Source: Parabacteroides chongii (GTDB lineage Bacteria; Bacteroidota; Bacteroidia; Bacteroidales; Tannerellaceae). From it: a DNA stretch of 64,000 nt. A program made the position numbers and the translations under genes. Below are positions 54,753 through 63,326 of the stretch, one piece after another. The stretch is from the NCBI RefSeq assembly GCF_029581355.1, contig NZ_CP120849.1, positions 1,458,501 through 1,522,500 of the forward strand, given 5' to 3'. The notes beneath the pieces were generated by a model, which saw only the letters and a list, made by a program, of their open reading frames with translations, did no database searches and had not been told where the DNA came from. Numbering within the stretch: the stretch's first letter is position 1; every line of letters starts with the position of its first letter.

Positions 54753-57700
54753 TTAACGTTTTACCAGTTTGACGGCATCCGCCGTTACACTTCTTAATTT
54801 GCATTCGTTTGACAGGACAATGTAAGCAGTATCGGCTACAAAATAATAGACGCCCAACTGTTCCCATCCCTCATTCGCTTTGCGGAGGTCGATATAAGCA
54901 TCCTCCGTTTCTTCTCCCTGTCTTACCTTGAAACGGTACTCACCCTGGGCACGGTCGTTATACCGCATTTCGTTGTTCTTGCTGACATAATAATAAGCAT
55001 CATACTGTCCTTCGGCAGGTACAGGGATCTTCCAGGTTGCTGTCTGGCTGCCGTTACCGCTTTTTATCACATAAGCCGAACGGATGTATTTTCCGTAATA
55101 ATTAGCATTCGTCGTAGCCGTCCATTGCAAGGGCGGACGCCAGTCGGAGACACCGGAATACTTAAACGAGGTATCTTCCACCTTATCCAGCCATTTTGGC
55201 AGCATACCTACCACATCCGGTTCGGACAAGACAAACAAAGTCGTATCTTCATTATCGACAATAATCTCCCCTCCGATATCCTGCGAAGAAGCTGAAACAA
55301 TGAAATCACCTTCCGTATCTATAGTCTGCCTCCTCTCCTGTTTGATATTCCCTACAGGCTGATTGATCACACTCGGCAGATTGCCGGATATCAAGGTATT
55401 GACAGCGACATCACGCGGAGCCTCTTCCCATACGGACACCAACTCTTTCGTCTGATGGGCCGCCAAAGGGATCTTCCGGCTGGTTCGCGGATCGATGTTA
55501 TTCTGATCACGCCTGCCCACTCCTTGTATATCTATATGAACAATTCCGTCGTGATCAGAATTATTGCTGACCTGCATTCTGAGGACAAAGACCTCCTGTC
55601 CCCGATTCGTAATCCGTGTCACATCGGGCCGTCCCAGACTATAATAAGGCAAAGGTGTCGGATGCAACCACTCCGACAATCCCGAACGGATATCCGTATG
55701 GCTGATATTCCCTAATGTATCCAACAGACTCTCAAACTGGATATTCCGGAATGTATTCTGTTCCAGCAAGGCATATACGGAATCCCTGAATGCGTTCACC
55801 CCGATACTGATTTCCGGATCGGCAAACAGTCGGTAGATCTTCAGACTGACGATATTTTCCAGTAAATCACGGTATTCCACATTAGCCAGAAGTTCCTTAA
55901 ATCCCTGCTTTTCCATCAGCAAGCTTGCCTTTTCATTGTTACTGATACCGTTTATATCTCGTTCCCAACCATAGTTATCCGATTTCTTCTGCAGGTAAAG
56001 TTCGATGGCTGTATTGGCAACCGGCCAATCGGGAGAAAAGATATTATACCGGTAGTTATATAACTGGGGAAACAGGAAATAGGGATTTGACTGCGAAGAA
56101 ATATTGTAATTACCGCGTCCGGCAGAAGAGAAATTATAGTTTCCCTCGGAGCGCTGGAAAATCCAGAAGAAATTATTCAGTGCACGTATCTTCGCCTCTT
56201 CTTCCGTAATCTCACGTCCTCCCCTCTTCGACCATTTCATCTGGTTACGCCAGGCTTTATCCACATCGAGTTGTCCGAATACACATCCCTTTTCCGGGAA
56301 AAGGACCATCTCGGGCTGAACAGTTTCCTGGGCTTGCGACCAGGCACGGGTATAGGTAGAGAATTGTACCGGTACTTCGATCACAGAGAAACGGTTGAAC
56401 GGATAACTCAACCGATAGGTACGCTCCAGGTTCTCCCGCATATTACGGACAAAACTCGGTATCGTATCGAGGATAGAATCGAATGTAGCCGTATAGTAAT
56501 CATTCCCTTCGATATGCCAAATACTATATAATGTACTGTCCGACTCCAGACTTTGTTGTTTATATTTCCCCACGATCAGGGAAATAGCCTGTACCGGATA
56601 TTCAGGAGCAAACGAATAAGACCCGTCTTCCTCCTTTACCCCTTCCCCCTGTGAAAGCGGGGTCAATCCCGGAAGCGGCTTCACCTGCAAACCGAATTTA
56701 CTGAAATAAGTCTGTTGCCAGTCCGGACTCACATTGCTGTAAGCCGTTCCCGGACGCGGATACCAATAGGTTTCCGGAGTGAACAACAAGTAATCTTCCG
56801 TTTGAAATACATATTGCTTATCTATATTGAACAGGAAATCCCTGTATTCTTTCTGTAAAACCTCTGCCGGAATATCCAGGTAACAGAATTTACTATCGAT
56901 CTTCCCTCCGTATTTAACGGAAAAAGTGACCGTGTCACCCGGGATGATCTCCTGACCGAAATCAACCAATAGGATCTGATTATCCCTTTTAAAATCGAGG
57001 TTGTTCCCTCCCCTCTTTATCTCCTGCACCTGTAAACCCGGATTCAGGCAGAAAGTAAATACCGTAGCCGGTTCCAATGCCAACCCCTTCATCGTTACTT
57101 CCGAAACGAATGTTTCCGGTTGTTGCTCCAGTGAAATATCATATTGCTCGATGATCATTTTAGGCGTATGCACATATTTATTATTGATTTCCGTATACAA
57201 CGCCCGCGTTTCTCCTTGTCCCAAAATAGAATGAACATGTTTGTATCCCGCCGCGCCACTTATCGACAACATACAGAGTGATAGGAATAACCACGGATAA
57301 TTGCTGCGCGACGAATTAGGCAACCGCCGGAACAGAAAGATCGTAAAGAATATAAAAGCCAGTCCGGCAAAAAAATAGATAGCCCGGTGATTCAATACAG
57401 TTTCCCAATTCGTAAAACCGACGATAGTCGACTTTACCAACGGCAGGCTATAGGCCATATAATCGAACAGGTAATAGAACTTATCGCTGATATAAAACAA
57501 GGTCAGTCCGATATATCCCAATAAGATAATAAAGGTAAGCGCTTGGTTCTTTAACACCAGCATCAGGAAAATAGACAGACCGATAATAAAAACCAGTGTC
57601 GGGATGCTTATCAGGAAGAAATACAGAAGATACGCTCCCCAGTCTACTGCCATACCCGAAGTAATCAGATTAAAAATCAAAGCCATCCCCATCACAATCA

Positions 57701-58070
57701 GGTTCAGTATCAGGAATACCCGCAGGTTTCCCCAGATCTTCCCGATCACATATTCGGCATTACTCAACGGACGGACATAAAAGACCTCCGAAGTATCCAG
57801 CTTCTTATCCCTTTTCAAAAACTCCGAAGCAAGAAAGATACAAATCACCGCCTGGCCGGTATTGAGCAGTAACAGATTGAGATAAGGCAAATTGGAAGGG
57901 AGTGCTTTCAACATCCACATACCTCCGCCGTTATCCGCCACGAGCATGCCGAAGTCAAAGAATCCGAGTATCAGTATCGCCAGTACCATAAACACTTTAA
58001 AGAACCAACTCCGGATCAATATTTTGCTTTCGTATTTTGCTACCGATTGTATATTGTTGATAAACGACAT
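54753..58070 (-). CDS. ABC-2 permease fused to large M1-peptidase-like periplasmic region and golvesin-like C-terminus
   Basis: This is a 1105-residue protein. Residues 1-275 hold six or seven membrane spans of the ABC-2 type (for example WFFKVFMVLAILILGFFDFG, FFLISIPTLVFIIGLSIFLM). From about 290 the chain is soluble: MIIEQYDISLEQQPETFVSE and TFCLNPGLQVQEIKRGGNN resemble the beta-domain of M1 aminopeptidases, then PETYWYPRPGTAYSNVSP and PVQAISLIVGKYK. I find no HExxH zinc motif, so it is probably not a peptidase. The last 145 or so residues (FKYSGVSDWRPPLQWTATTN to SVTADAVKLVKR) resemble a golvesin/xanthan-lyase-type carbohydrate-binding domain. It starts 21 bp after the stand-alone ATPase gene, its likely energy source. 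Confidence 0.82.
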   Translation of the reverse strand: MSFINNIQSVAKYESKILIRSWFFKVFMVLAILILGFFDFGMLVADNGGGMWMLKALPSNLPYLNLLLLNTGQAVICIFLASEFLKRDKKLDTSEVFYVRPLSNAEYVIGKIWGNLRVFLILNLIVMGMALIFNLITSGMAVDWGAYLLYFFLISIPTLVFIIGLSIFLMLVLKNQALTFIILLGYIGLTLFYISDKFYYLFDYMAYSLPLVKSTIVGFTNWETVLNHRAIYFFAGLAFIFFTIFLFRRLPNSSRSNYPWLFLSLCMLSISGAAGYKHVHSILGQGETRALYTEINNKYVHTPKMIIEQYDISLEQQPETFVSEVTMKGLALEPATVFTFCLNPGLQVQEIKRGGNNLDFKRDNQILLVDFGQEIIPGDTVTFSVKYGGKIDSKFCYLDIPAEVLQKEYRDFLFNIDKQYVFQTEDYLLFTPETYWYPRPGTAYSNVSPDWQQTYFSKFGLQVKPLPGLTPLSQGEGVKEEDGSYSFAPEYPVQAISLIVGKYKQQSLESDSTLYSIWHIEGNDYYTATFDSILDTIPSFVRNMRENLERTYRLSYPFNRFSVIEVPVQFSTYTRAWSQAQETVQPEMVLFPEKGCVFGQLDVDKAWRNQMKWSKRGGREITEEEAKIRALNNFFWIFQRSEGNYNFSSAGRGNYNISSQSNPYFLFPQLYNYRYNIFSPDWPVANTAIELYLQKKSDNYGWERDINGISNNEKASLLMEKQGFKELLANVEYRDLLENIVSLKIYRLFADPEISIGVNAFRDSVYALLEQNTFRNIQFESLLDTLGNISHTDIRSGLSEWLHPTPLPYYSLGRPDVTRITNRGQEVFVLRMQVSNNSDHDGIVHIDIQGVGRRDQNNIDPRTSRKIPLAAHQTKELVSVWEEAPRDVAVNTLISGNLPSVINQPVGNIKQERRQTIDTEGDFIVSASSQDIGGEIIVDNEDTTLFVLSEPDVVGMLPKWLDKVEDTSFKYSGVSDWRPPLQWTATTNANYYGKYIRSAYVIKSGNGSQTATWKIPVPAEGQYDAYYYVSKNNEMRYNDRAQGEYRFKVRQGEETEDAYIDLRKANEGWEQLGVYYFVADTAYIVLSNECKLRSVTADAVKLVKR

Positions 58071-58091
58071 AAAGGGTCAATTAAGAGGTTG

Positions 58092-58985
58092 TTAATCGTT
58101 GGTCCAGAGATTTAACTTATTCTCCATATAATACACATAAGCATGTTCCAGATTGGGAGGATACGACTCTGCTTCATATCCTTCGATCTCATCCGCCACT
58201 ACCTGCACTTCCCATCCGGAGCCGGAGGGAATGGTAGAAATAACAGGATATTTCTTATCCACTTCATGCAGTTCATCACTCGTCACTTTAATACGCCATA
58301 CTTTCCCTTCCGCCTGTTTCATCATATCCTGCGGGGAACCGTAAAAAGAAACCTGTCCTTTATTCATCAGTGCCATACAGTTACAGGTACTGGATATATC
58401 TCCCACAATATGAGTGGAAAGGATGATTGTCACATCATTCTCGCTCACCTCCGACAGCAGGTTACGGAAACGGATACGTTCTTCGGGGTCAAGCCCCGTT
58501 GTCGGTTCATCCACAATGATTACTTTCGGATGATGGATCAGTGCCTGGGCAATCCCCAGACGACGCTTCATACCCCCCGACAGCTTATTCGCATACCGTT
58601 CACGCACATCGAACAACCCCACATTTTCAAGCATGGCATCCACTGCCTGCTTGCGCTGCCTGTTATTGGTCATCCCCGACAAACGGGCGGCATAATCCAA
58701 AAACTCATGTGTTTTATACTTGGCGAAGAAACGGAAATCCTGTGGAAGATAACCTAATATGCTTCTAATCTCTTTACGCTGTTTCAGTAAATCGTATCCA
58801 CAGATATCCACTTGCCCCGAGGTAGGTTCCATCAAAGCGACCAGAATGCGCATCAACGTAGATTTTCCGGCACCGTTCGGTCCGAGCAAGCCAAACATGC
58901 CTGTCGGTATCTCCAGATTCACATCTTTCAAGGCGTGGTTTCCGTTCGGATACACCTTATTCAGGTTCTTTATCGATATACTCAT
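58092..58985 (-). CDS. ABC transporter ATP-binding protein (ABC-2 exporter type)
   Basis: This is a 297-residue cytoplasmic ATPase. SISIKNLNKVYPNGNHALKD, Walker A GPNGAGKST (35-43), Q-loop LGYLPQDFRFF, signature NKLSGGMKRR, Walker B VIIVDEPTTGLDP and H-loop STHIVGDIS are all intact. A C-terminal extension of about 80 residues (KVWRIKVTSDELHEVDKKYP to YVYYMENKLNLW) is shared in style with the ATPase domain fused to the RND protein (GKVWQFHIDRESFEQ), and the two ATPases are clearly paralogous. It is the first gene of the seven-gene export operon. It most likely energises the ABC-2 permease directly downstream. Confidence 0.93.
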   Translation of the reverse strand: MSISIKNLNKVYPNGNHALKDVNLEIPTGMFGLLGPNGAGKSTLMRILVALMEPTSGQVDICGYDLLKQRKEIRSILGYLPQDFRFFAKYKTHEFLDYAARLSGMTNNRQRKQAVDAMLENVGLFDVRERYANKLSGGMKRRLGIAQALIHHPKVIIVDEPTTGLDPEERIRFRNLLSEVSENDVTIILSTHIVGDISSTCNCMALMNKGQVSFYGSPQDMMKQAEGKVWRIKVTSDELHEVDKKYPVISTIPSGSGWEVQVVADEIEGYEAESYPPNLEHAYVYYMENKLNLWTND

Positions 58986-59068
58986 TCAGTCAACTATTCA
59001 GGAAAAATTAGAATTAAGTCGTAATAGACTGGTAAAGATATATTTTATTCGCATGAATACAAATAAAA

Positions 59069-59104
59069 AACGTCCCTATCCAAAATATATTGGACAGGGA
59101 CGTT
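59069..59104. terminator. Bidirectional terminator after rubrerythrin
   Basis: AACGTCCCTATCCAA (59069-59083) pairs with TTGGACAGGGACGTT (59090-59104), one mismatch. On the minus strand a TTTTTT run follows, so it terminates rubrerythrin and insulates the export operon. Confidence 0.85.
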
Positions 59105-59128
59105 CTAATTTTTAATCCGGAACAGATA

Positions 59129-59707
59129 TTAATAGTTCTGTTTCATCGGTTCGAAGTAAGCCTGCGGATGTTCACATGCCGGACATTTCATCGGAGCTTT
59201 CTTTGCTTCGATCACGAAACCACAGTTGCGGCACTGCCAGAAGATAGCTTCGTCTTTTTCGAAGACTTTACCTTCAGTCAGGTTAGCCAGTAATTTACGA
59301 TAACGTTTTTCGTGTTCAGCTTCTACCTTGGCAATCATTCTGAAAGCGACAGCGATTTGTTTGAAGCCTTCTTCTTCTGCGATATCGGCAAAAGCAGGAT
59401 ATAAGTCAGCCCATTCTTCATTTTCACCGTCAGCTGCAGCCGCCAAATTCTCCATAGTCGTGCCGATCACGCCTGCAGGATAAGAAGCAGTAATTTCCAC
59501 CATACCGCCTTCCAGGAATTTGAAGAAACGCTTTGCATGTTCTTTTTCCTGTTCAGCTGTTTCCATAAATACACCAGCAATTTGTTCGTAACCTTCTTTC
59601 TTAGCTACGCTTGCAAAAAATGTGTAACGACTTCTTGCCTGAGATTCTCCGGCAAATGATTTAAGCAGATTTTGTTCGGTACGTGTACCTTTAATACTTT
59701 TTTCCAT
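59129..59707 (-). CDS. rbr: Rubrerythrin
   Basis: This cytoplasmic non-haem di-iron protein reduces hydrogen peroxide in anaerobes. The ferritin-like four-helix domain contains [20 protein letters not shown] and [20 protein letters not shown] with the ExxH-type iron ligands ([20 protein letters not shown] and EAEHEKR). The C-terminal rubredoxin-like domain has CRNCG and [11 protein letters not shown] with four cysteines for one iron. The 192-residue length is typical. It is monocistronic: terminator at 59069-59104, and on the upstream side a minus-strand -7-like TACTTTTG at 59776-59769. It would be expected to respond to oxidative stress (OxyR/PerR-type control in relatives), but no operator was identified here. 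Confidence 0.95.
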   Translation of the reverse strand: MEKSIKGTRTEQNLLKSFAGESQARSRYTFFASVAKKEGYEQIAGVFMETAEQEKEHAKRFFKFLEGGMVEITASYPAGVIGTTMENLAAAADGENEEWADLYPAFADIAEEEGFKQIAVAFRMIAKVEAEHEKRYRKLLANLTEGKVFEKDEAIFWQCRNCGFVIEAKKAPMKCPACEHPQAYFEPMKQNY

Positions 59708-59961
59708 AATGCTAATTATATATGTAGTATAAAATGAGTTTGTCTAATCGCCCTATTCAAATAACCCTCAAAAGTATGAAAATGTTTAAAACTTTAATTC
59801 ATTCTTTTACTTAAAATATATCTATCGAACCATAAATATCATCTATTACTTGTCGGGGCAACTGCATCCCTCAGACTTTATTTCAGTCTGATTGTTTCTG
59901 ATTTTGCAATGTCGACATTGCAAAATATCCTACATATTAGGTTTTACGATAAATATTATTG

Positions 59962-59970
59962 TACCTTTGC
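59962..59970 (+). promoter_or_regulatory. -7 element of the SulP gene
   Basis: TACCTTTGC is a full match to TAnnTTTG, 29 bp before the ATG at 59999. This rules out the upstream in-frame Met at 59909, which lies before the promoter. Confidence 0.6.
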
Positions 59971-59998
59971 ATCAAAATTTAACATACTAGGCAGCAAG

Positions 59999-61675
59999 AT
60001 GGAGAGTAAATTTGATTTTCAGCCCAAATTGATATCGGCGCTGAAAAATTATTCTAAAGAAAAATTCATGGCAGACCTGATGGCAGGGATCATTGTGGGT
60101 ATTGTAGCCCTTCCGCTGGCCATCGCATTCGGTATTGCTTCGGGAGTAAGCCCGGAAAAAGGACTAATCACTGCTATCATCGGCGGTTTCATTGTCTCTT
60201 TACTGGGAGGCAGCAATGTGCAGATCGGCGGACCGACAGGCGCATTTATCGTGATCGTCTATGGTATCATACAGAATTTCGGTATCGAAGGACTGGCCAT
60301 TGCTACGGTCATTGCCGGTATCATACTGGTAATCATGGGAGCATTAAAATTAGGGACAGTCATCAAGTTCATCCCTTATCCGATCGTTGTAGGATTTACC
60401 AGCGGTATCGCACTGACAATCTTTACCACGCAGATGAAAGATTTATTCGGACTGACGATGGAAAAAGTACCCGCTGACTTTATCTCCAAATGGATCGCTT
60501 ACTTCGAACATTTCGATACGATCAATATCTGGTCGTTTGTAATCGGAATTGTCAGTATCTTTATTATTGCGGTTTCTCCCCGGTTCTCTAAAAAGATACC
60601 CGGTTCACTGATCGCCATTATCGTTATGACCGTTATTGTATACGTCATGCGTTACCACCTGGGTATTACCGGCATAGAAACGATCGGCGACCGATTTACC
60701 ATCAACGCCTCCCTCCCGCAGCCGGAAGCGATCTCGTTCAATATGGAAACGATCAATCTTCTGCTTCCTTCGGCTTTTACCATTGCCATGCTGGGAGCTA
60801 TAGAATCACTTCTTTCAGCGACCGTTGCCGATGGTGTAACGGGCGATAAACACAATTCGAATACGGAACTGATCGCACAGGGAGCAGCCAATATCGTTGT
60901 TCCTATCTTCGGTGGTATTCCTGTAACCGGAGCAATTGCCCGTACCATGACCAACATCAATAACGGTGGCCGCACACCTGTTGCCGGTATCATCCATGCA
61001 ATCGTATTACTGTTGATCCTGTTATTCCTCGGACCGCTTACCAAGCATATCCCAATGGCTTGCCTGGCAGGTGTCCTGATCATTGTATCTTATAATATGA
61101 GCGAATGGCGTACATTCCGTTCACTGATGAAGAATCCGAAAAGCGACGTGTCCGTCCTGCTGGTAACTTTCTTCCTGACTGTTATCTTCGACCTGACAAT
61201 CGCCATCGAGATAGGTCTATTAATTGCCATGTTCCTGTTTATGAAGCGGGTGGCCGAAACGACTCATGTATCAGTGACAAAAGATGAAATCGACTTGTCC
61301 GACGAAGGTGAAATTCACCACGATGAAGAAGTACTTACCTTACCGCAAGGAGTGGAAGTGTATGAGATAGACGGTCCGTTCTTCTTCGGTATTGCCAACA
61401 AATTCGACGGTATCATGAAAAGTATGGGTGACAAACCGAAAGTACGTATCATCCGTATGCGCAAAGTTCCGTTCATGGATTCAACAGGACTTCATAACCT
61501 GGAAAGCCTGTTCCGGTTATCCCAGTCAGAACATATTCACATGATCTTATCCGGTGTGAATGAACACGTGCGGAAGGTGCTGAAAAAATCAGGGTTCGAG
61601 CAGAAAATAGGTGCTGAAAATATTTGCTCCAATATCAATGAAGCAGTAAAGAAAGCAAAAGAAGCGGTTGAATAA
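59999..61675 (+). CDS. SulP-family inorganic anion transporter with STAS domain
   Basis: This is an inner-membrane SLC26/SulP carrier, 558 residues from the chosen Met (MESKFDFQPKLISALKNYSK). The membrane domain contains FMADLMAGIIVGIVALPLAI, the family signature GGSNVQIGGPTGAFIVIVYG, and GAIESLLSATVADGVTGDKH with NTELIAQGAANIVVPIFGGI. The C-terminal STAS domain (VEVYEIDGPFFFGIANKFDG; RMRKVPFMDSTGLHNLESLF) has the DST motif. Bacterial members carry sulfate, bicarbonate or dicarboxylates; the substrate here is undetermined. It is tempting to link it to sulfate released by the PUL, but it is 22 kb away and separately promoted. A terminator overlaps the stop codon. Confidence 0.92.
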   Translation: MESKFDFQPKLISALKNYSKEKFMADLMAGIIVGIVALPLAIAFGIASGVSPEKGLITAIIGGFIVSLLGGSNVQIGGPTGAFIVIVYGIIQNFGIEGLAIATVIAGIILVIMGALKLGTVIKFIPYPIVVGFTSGIALTIFTTQMKDLFGLTMEKVPADFISKWIAYFEHFDTINIWSFVIGIVSIFIIAVSPRFSKKIPGSLIAIIVMTVIVYVMRYHLGITGIETIGDRFTINASLPQPEAISFNMETINLLLPSAFTIAMLGAIESLLSATVADGVTGDKHNSNTELIAQGAANIVVPIFGGIPVTGAIARTMTNINNGGRTPVAGIIHAIVLLLILLFLGPLTKHIPMACLAGVLIIVSYNMSEWRTFRSLMKNPKSDVSVLLVTFFLTVIFDLTIAIEIGLLIAMFLFMKRVAETTHVSVTKDEIDLSDEGEIHHDEEVLTLPQGVEVYEIDGPFFFGIANKFDGIMKSMGDKPKVRIIRMRKVPFMDSTGLHNLESLFRLSQSEHIHMILSGVNEHVRKVLKKSGFEQKIGAENICSNINEAVKKAKEAVE

Positions 61676-61686
61676 CCGCTTCTTTT
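61660..61686 (+). terminator. Terminator overlapping the SulP stop codon
   Basis: AGAAGCGGTT/AACCGCTTCT is a perfect 10-bp stem on a GAAT loop, followed by TTT. The TAA stop lies at the loop/right-arm junction. Confidence 0.75.
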
Positions 61687-61728
61687 AAAACTGAATGCCG
61701 ATTCCTCTACTCTGTTAAGTGCTAATCG

Positions 61729-63210
61729 TTATAATTTATAAGTCAGCATCAGACGTCCTTCCGAAGTATGGGAAAAAACCTCTTCAAAATATTTGTAGTC
61801 TGTATGACGGGAATAATTCATAAATGAGCCGGTCAGATACCAGCCTTTCCGCAATTTGACATCCAGACGCAAACCGACTGCATGCAAGATTGCCTTTGAA
61901 CGGTCTCCCTGTGCATTCAATGTTTTCGGATTAAAATCATTCCAGTCAATATCTTTAGGATATCCTTTCCAGGTAAACATATGATAGACCTCATAGGTGG
62001 TAGATGCGGAGAATTTATCTTTCTTATAGATGAAGTTGAAACCGACTTTTGTGCTGTACCCGCTTGCCAGGTTATAATTGCGTTCGTCCACCCGGTAATA
62101 ATCGCTCAACGCTCCACCTAAAAGTATTGCGTTCAAATGGCCGTACGCATCTATGTCCCAGCGCTTGAATCGCCCATTTTTATATATCAGTCCGCCGCCG
62201 AACGATGCCGGAGTACAAAATTTATAAGGAGTTTTGGAAGATACATCAGAAATAGTATCCGAATCATAATAGTCGAAATGCTGGTAAAGCCCCAGGCTCA
62301 GATAGTCTTTTTTATTATCTATCAGCTCCTTTCCTGCCAGACGGCCAATAATATTCAATTGTCCCAATACCGGTTGTGAAGCCTGTACATTCAGCGCAGC
62401 CTTCACAGAGAAGTAATCGTAAGGTTTCCGATTCTCCGCATCGAAACGGTCGCCATATTCGATATTGATTTCGGAAGCTAAGCCGACCCCTTTATCAAAA
62501 ATATCGTCCTTCAGTTCGAGTGCCCGTATTCCCACTGAAATATCCACACTCACATCAGGTACTCCGAATTGTCTGCCCGACGTAGGTCTCCGCTTCCAGG
62601 CATCTCCGTTGATAATACGCGTAAGACCGCGCATCGGCGAAACTACAAACGAAGCCAATTCACGCCCGAAACGGGCAGACCCGGTTTTCCTGTCATCCAG
62701 GATCAGATCGGATGCCCTGTAGAACACTTCTCCCAGCGCCATCCCTCCTATCGGGGTCGCTATGATATCATTAGTGGAAGGATATTCACATTCCATGAAC
62801 ATCTCCCACATAAAACTCCCGCCAAATGCATACACCCCCGATAACCAGTAGTTATATCCGTTCGAACGGGCTGCATTATAATACAAACTGCCATGATAAG
62901 GATGCAGGAACATATTCGTTCCCATCCGGTCATTATCCCAGATAAAACCGTGCCGGAAATTCTCTTTGATCGTATGCCCGTTGATATAGGCAAAATCCCC
63001 TTTCTGTATATACCGGTCGAAGATCCACACGCCCATATTGATACCGAAAACAGTCGCCCCTGCCTGAATCCCTCTCTGCTTTGAATAATAAGACAGATCA
63101 AGGGAATCAGGCGGTTTAGGTATTGCCAGCTGACGTCTGATTGCCAGCTGAGAATAAGCAGAACAAACTGATAATAAGTATATAAACAGAGCTGCCACTA
63201 ACTTTTTCAT
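61729..63210 (-). CDS. DUF3943-type outer-membrane-associated protein
   Basis: This 493-residue exported protein has signal peptide MKKLVAALFIYLLSVCSAYS. The N-terminal half contains FRHGFIWDNDRMGTNMFLHP, YNYWLSGVYAFGGSFMWEMF and TPIGGMALGEVFYRASDLIL, the features I associate with DUF3943. The second half is beta-strand-rich, with alternating aromatic/polar strands ending EGRLMLTYKL, as in outer-membrane barrels. The function is unknown. It is convergent with the SulP gene (54-bp gap) and followed upstream by another barrel-like gene on the same strand, 116 bp away. Confidence 0.8.
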   Translation of the reverse strand: MKKLVAALFIYLLSVCSAYSQLAIRRQLAIPKPPDSLDLSYYSKQRGIQAGATVFGINMGVWIFDRYIQKGDFAYINGHTIKENFRHGFIWDNDRMGTNMFLHPYHGSLYYNAARSNGYNYWLSGVYAFGGSFMWEMFMECEYPSTNDIIATPIGGMALGEVFYRASDLILDDRKTGSARFGRELASFVVSPMRGLTRIINGDAWKRRPTSGRQFGVPDVSVDISVGIRALELKDDIFDKGVGLASEINIEYGDRFDAENRKPYDYFSVKAALNVQASQPVLGQLNIIGRLAGKELIDNKKDYLSLGLYQHFDYYDSDTISDVSSKTPYKFCTPASFGGGLIYKNGRFKRWDIDAYGHLNAILLGGALSDYYRVDERNYNLASGYSTKVGFNFIYKKDKFSASTTYEVYHMFTWKGYPKDIDWNDFNPKTLNAQGDRSKAILHAVGLRLDVKLRKGWYLTGSFMNYSRHTDYKYFEEVFSHTSEGRLMLTYKL

Positions 63211-63326
63211 GCTTCAAAGATAATAGAATAAACAGTCCTGTTCCTCTTATTTTAAAAAGTCACCAATGATGTTGGAATATGAACGAATAAGACATGACAG
63301 ACTGAACATTTCAGTCTCAGATATTT

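Noticed and set aside
59909..59998. Extended N-terminus of the SulP transporter
   Set aside because: The upstream Met lies before the TACCTTTGC promoter element at 59962-59970, so it would not be in the transcript.
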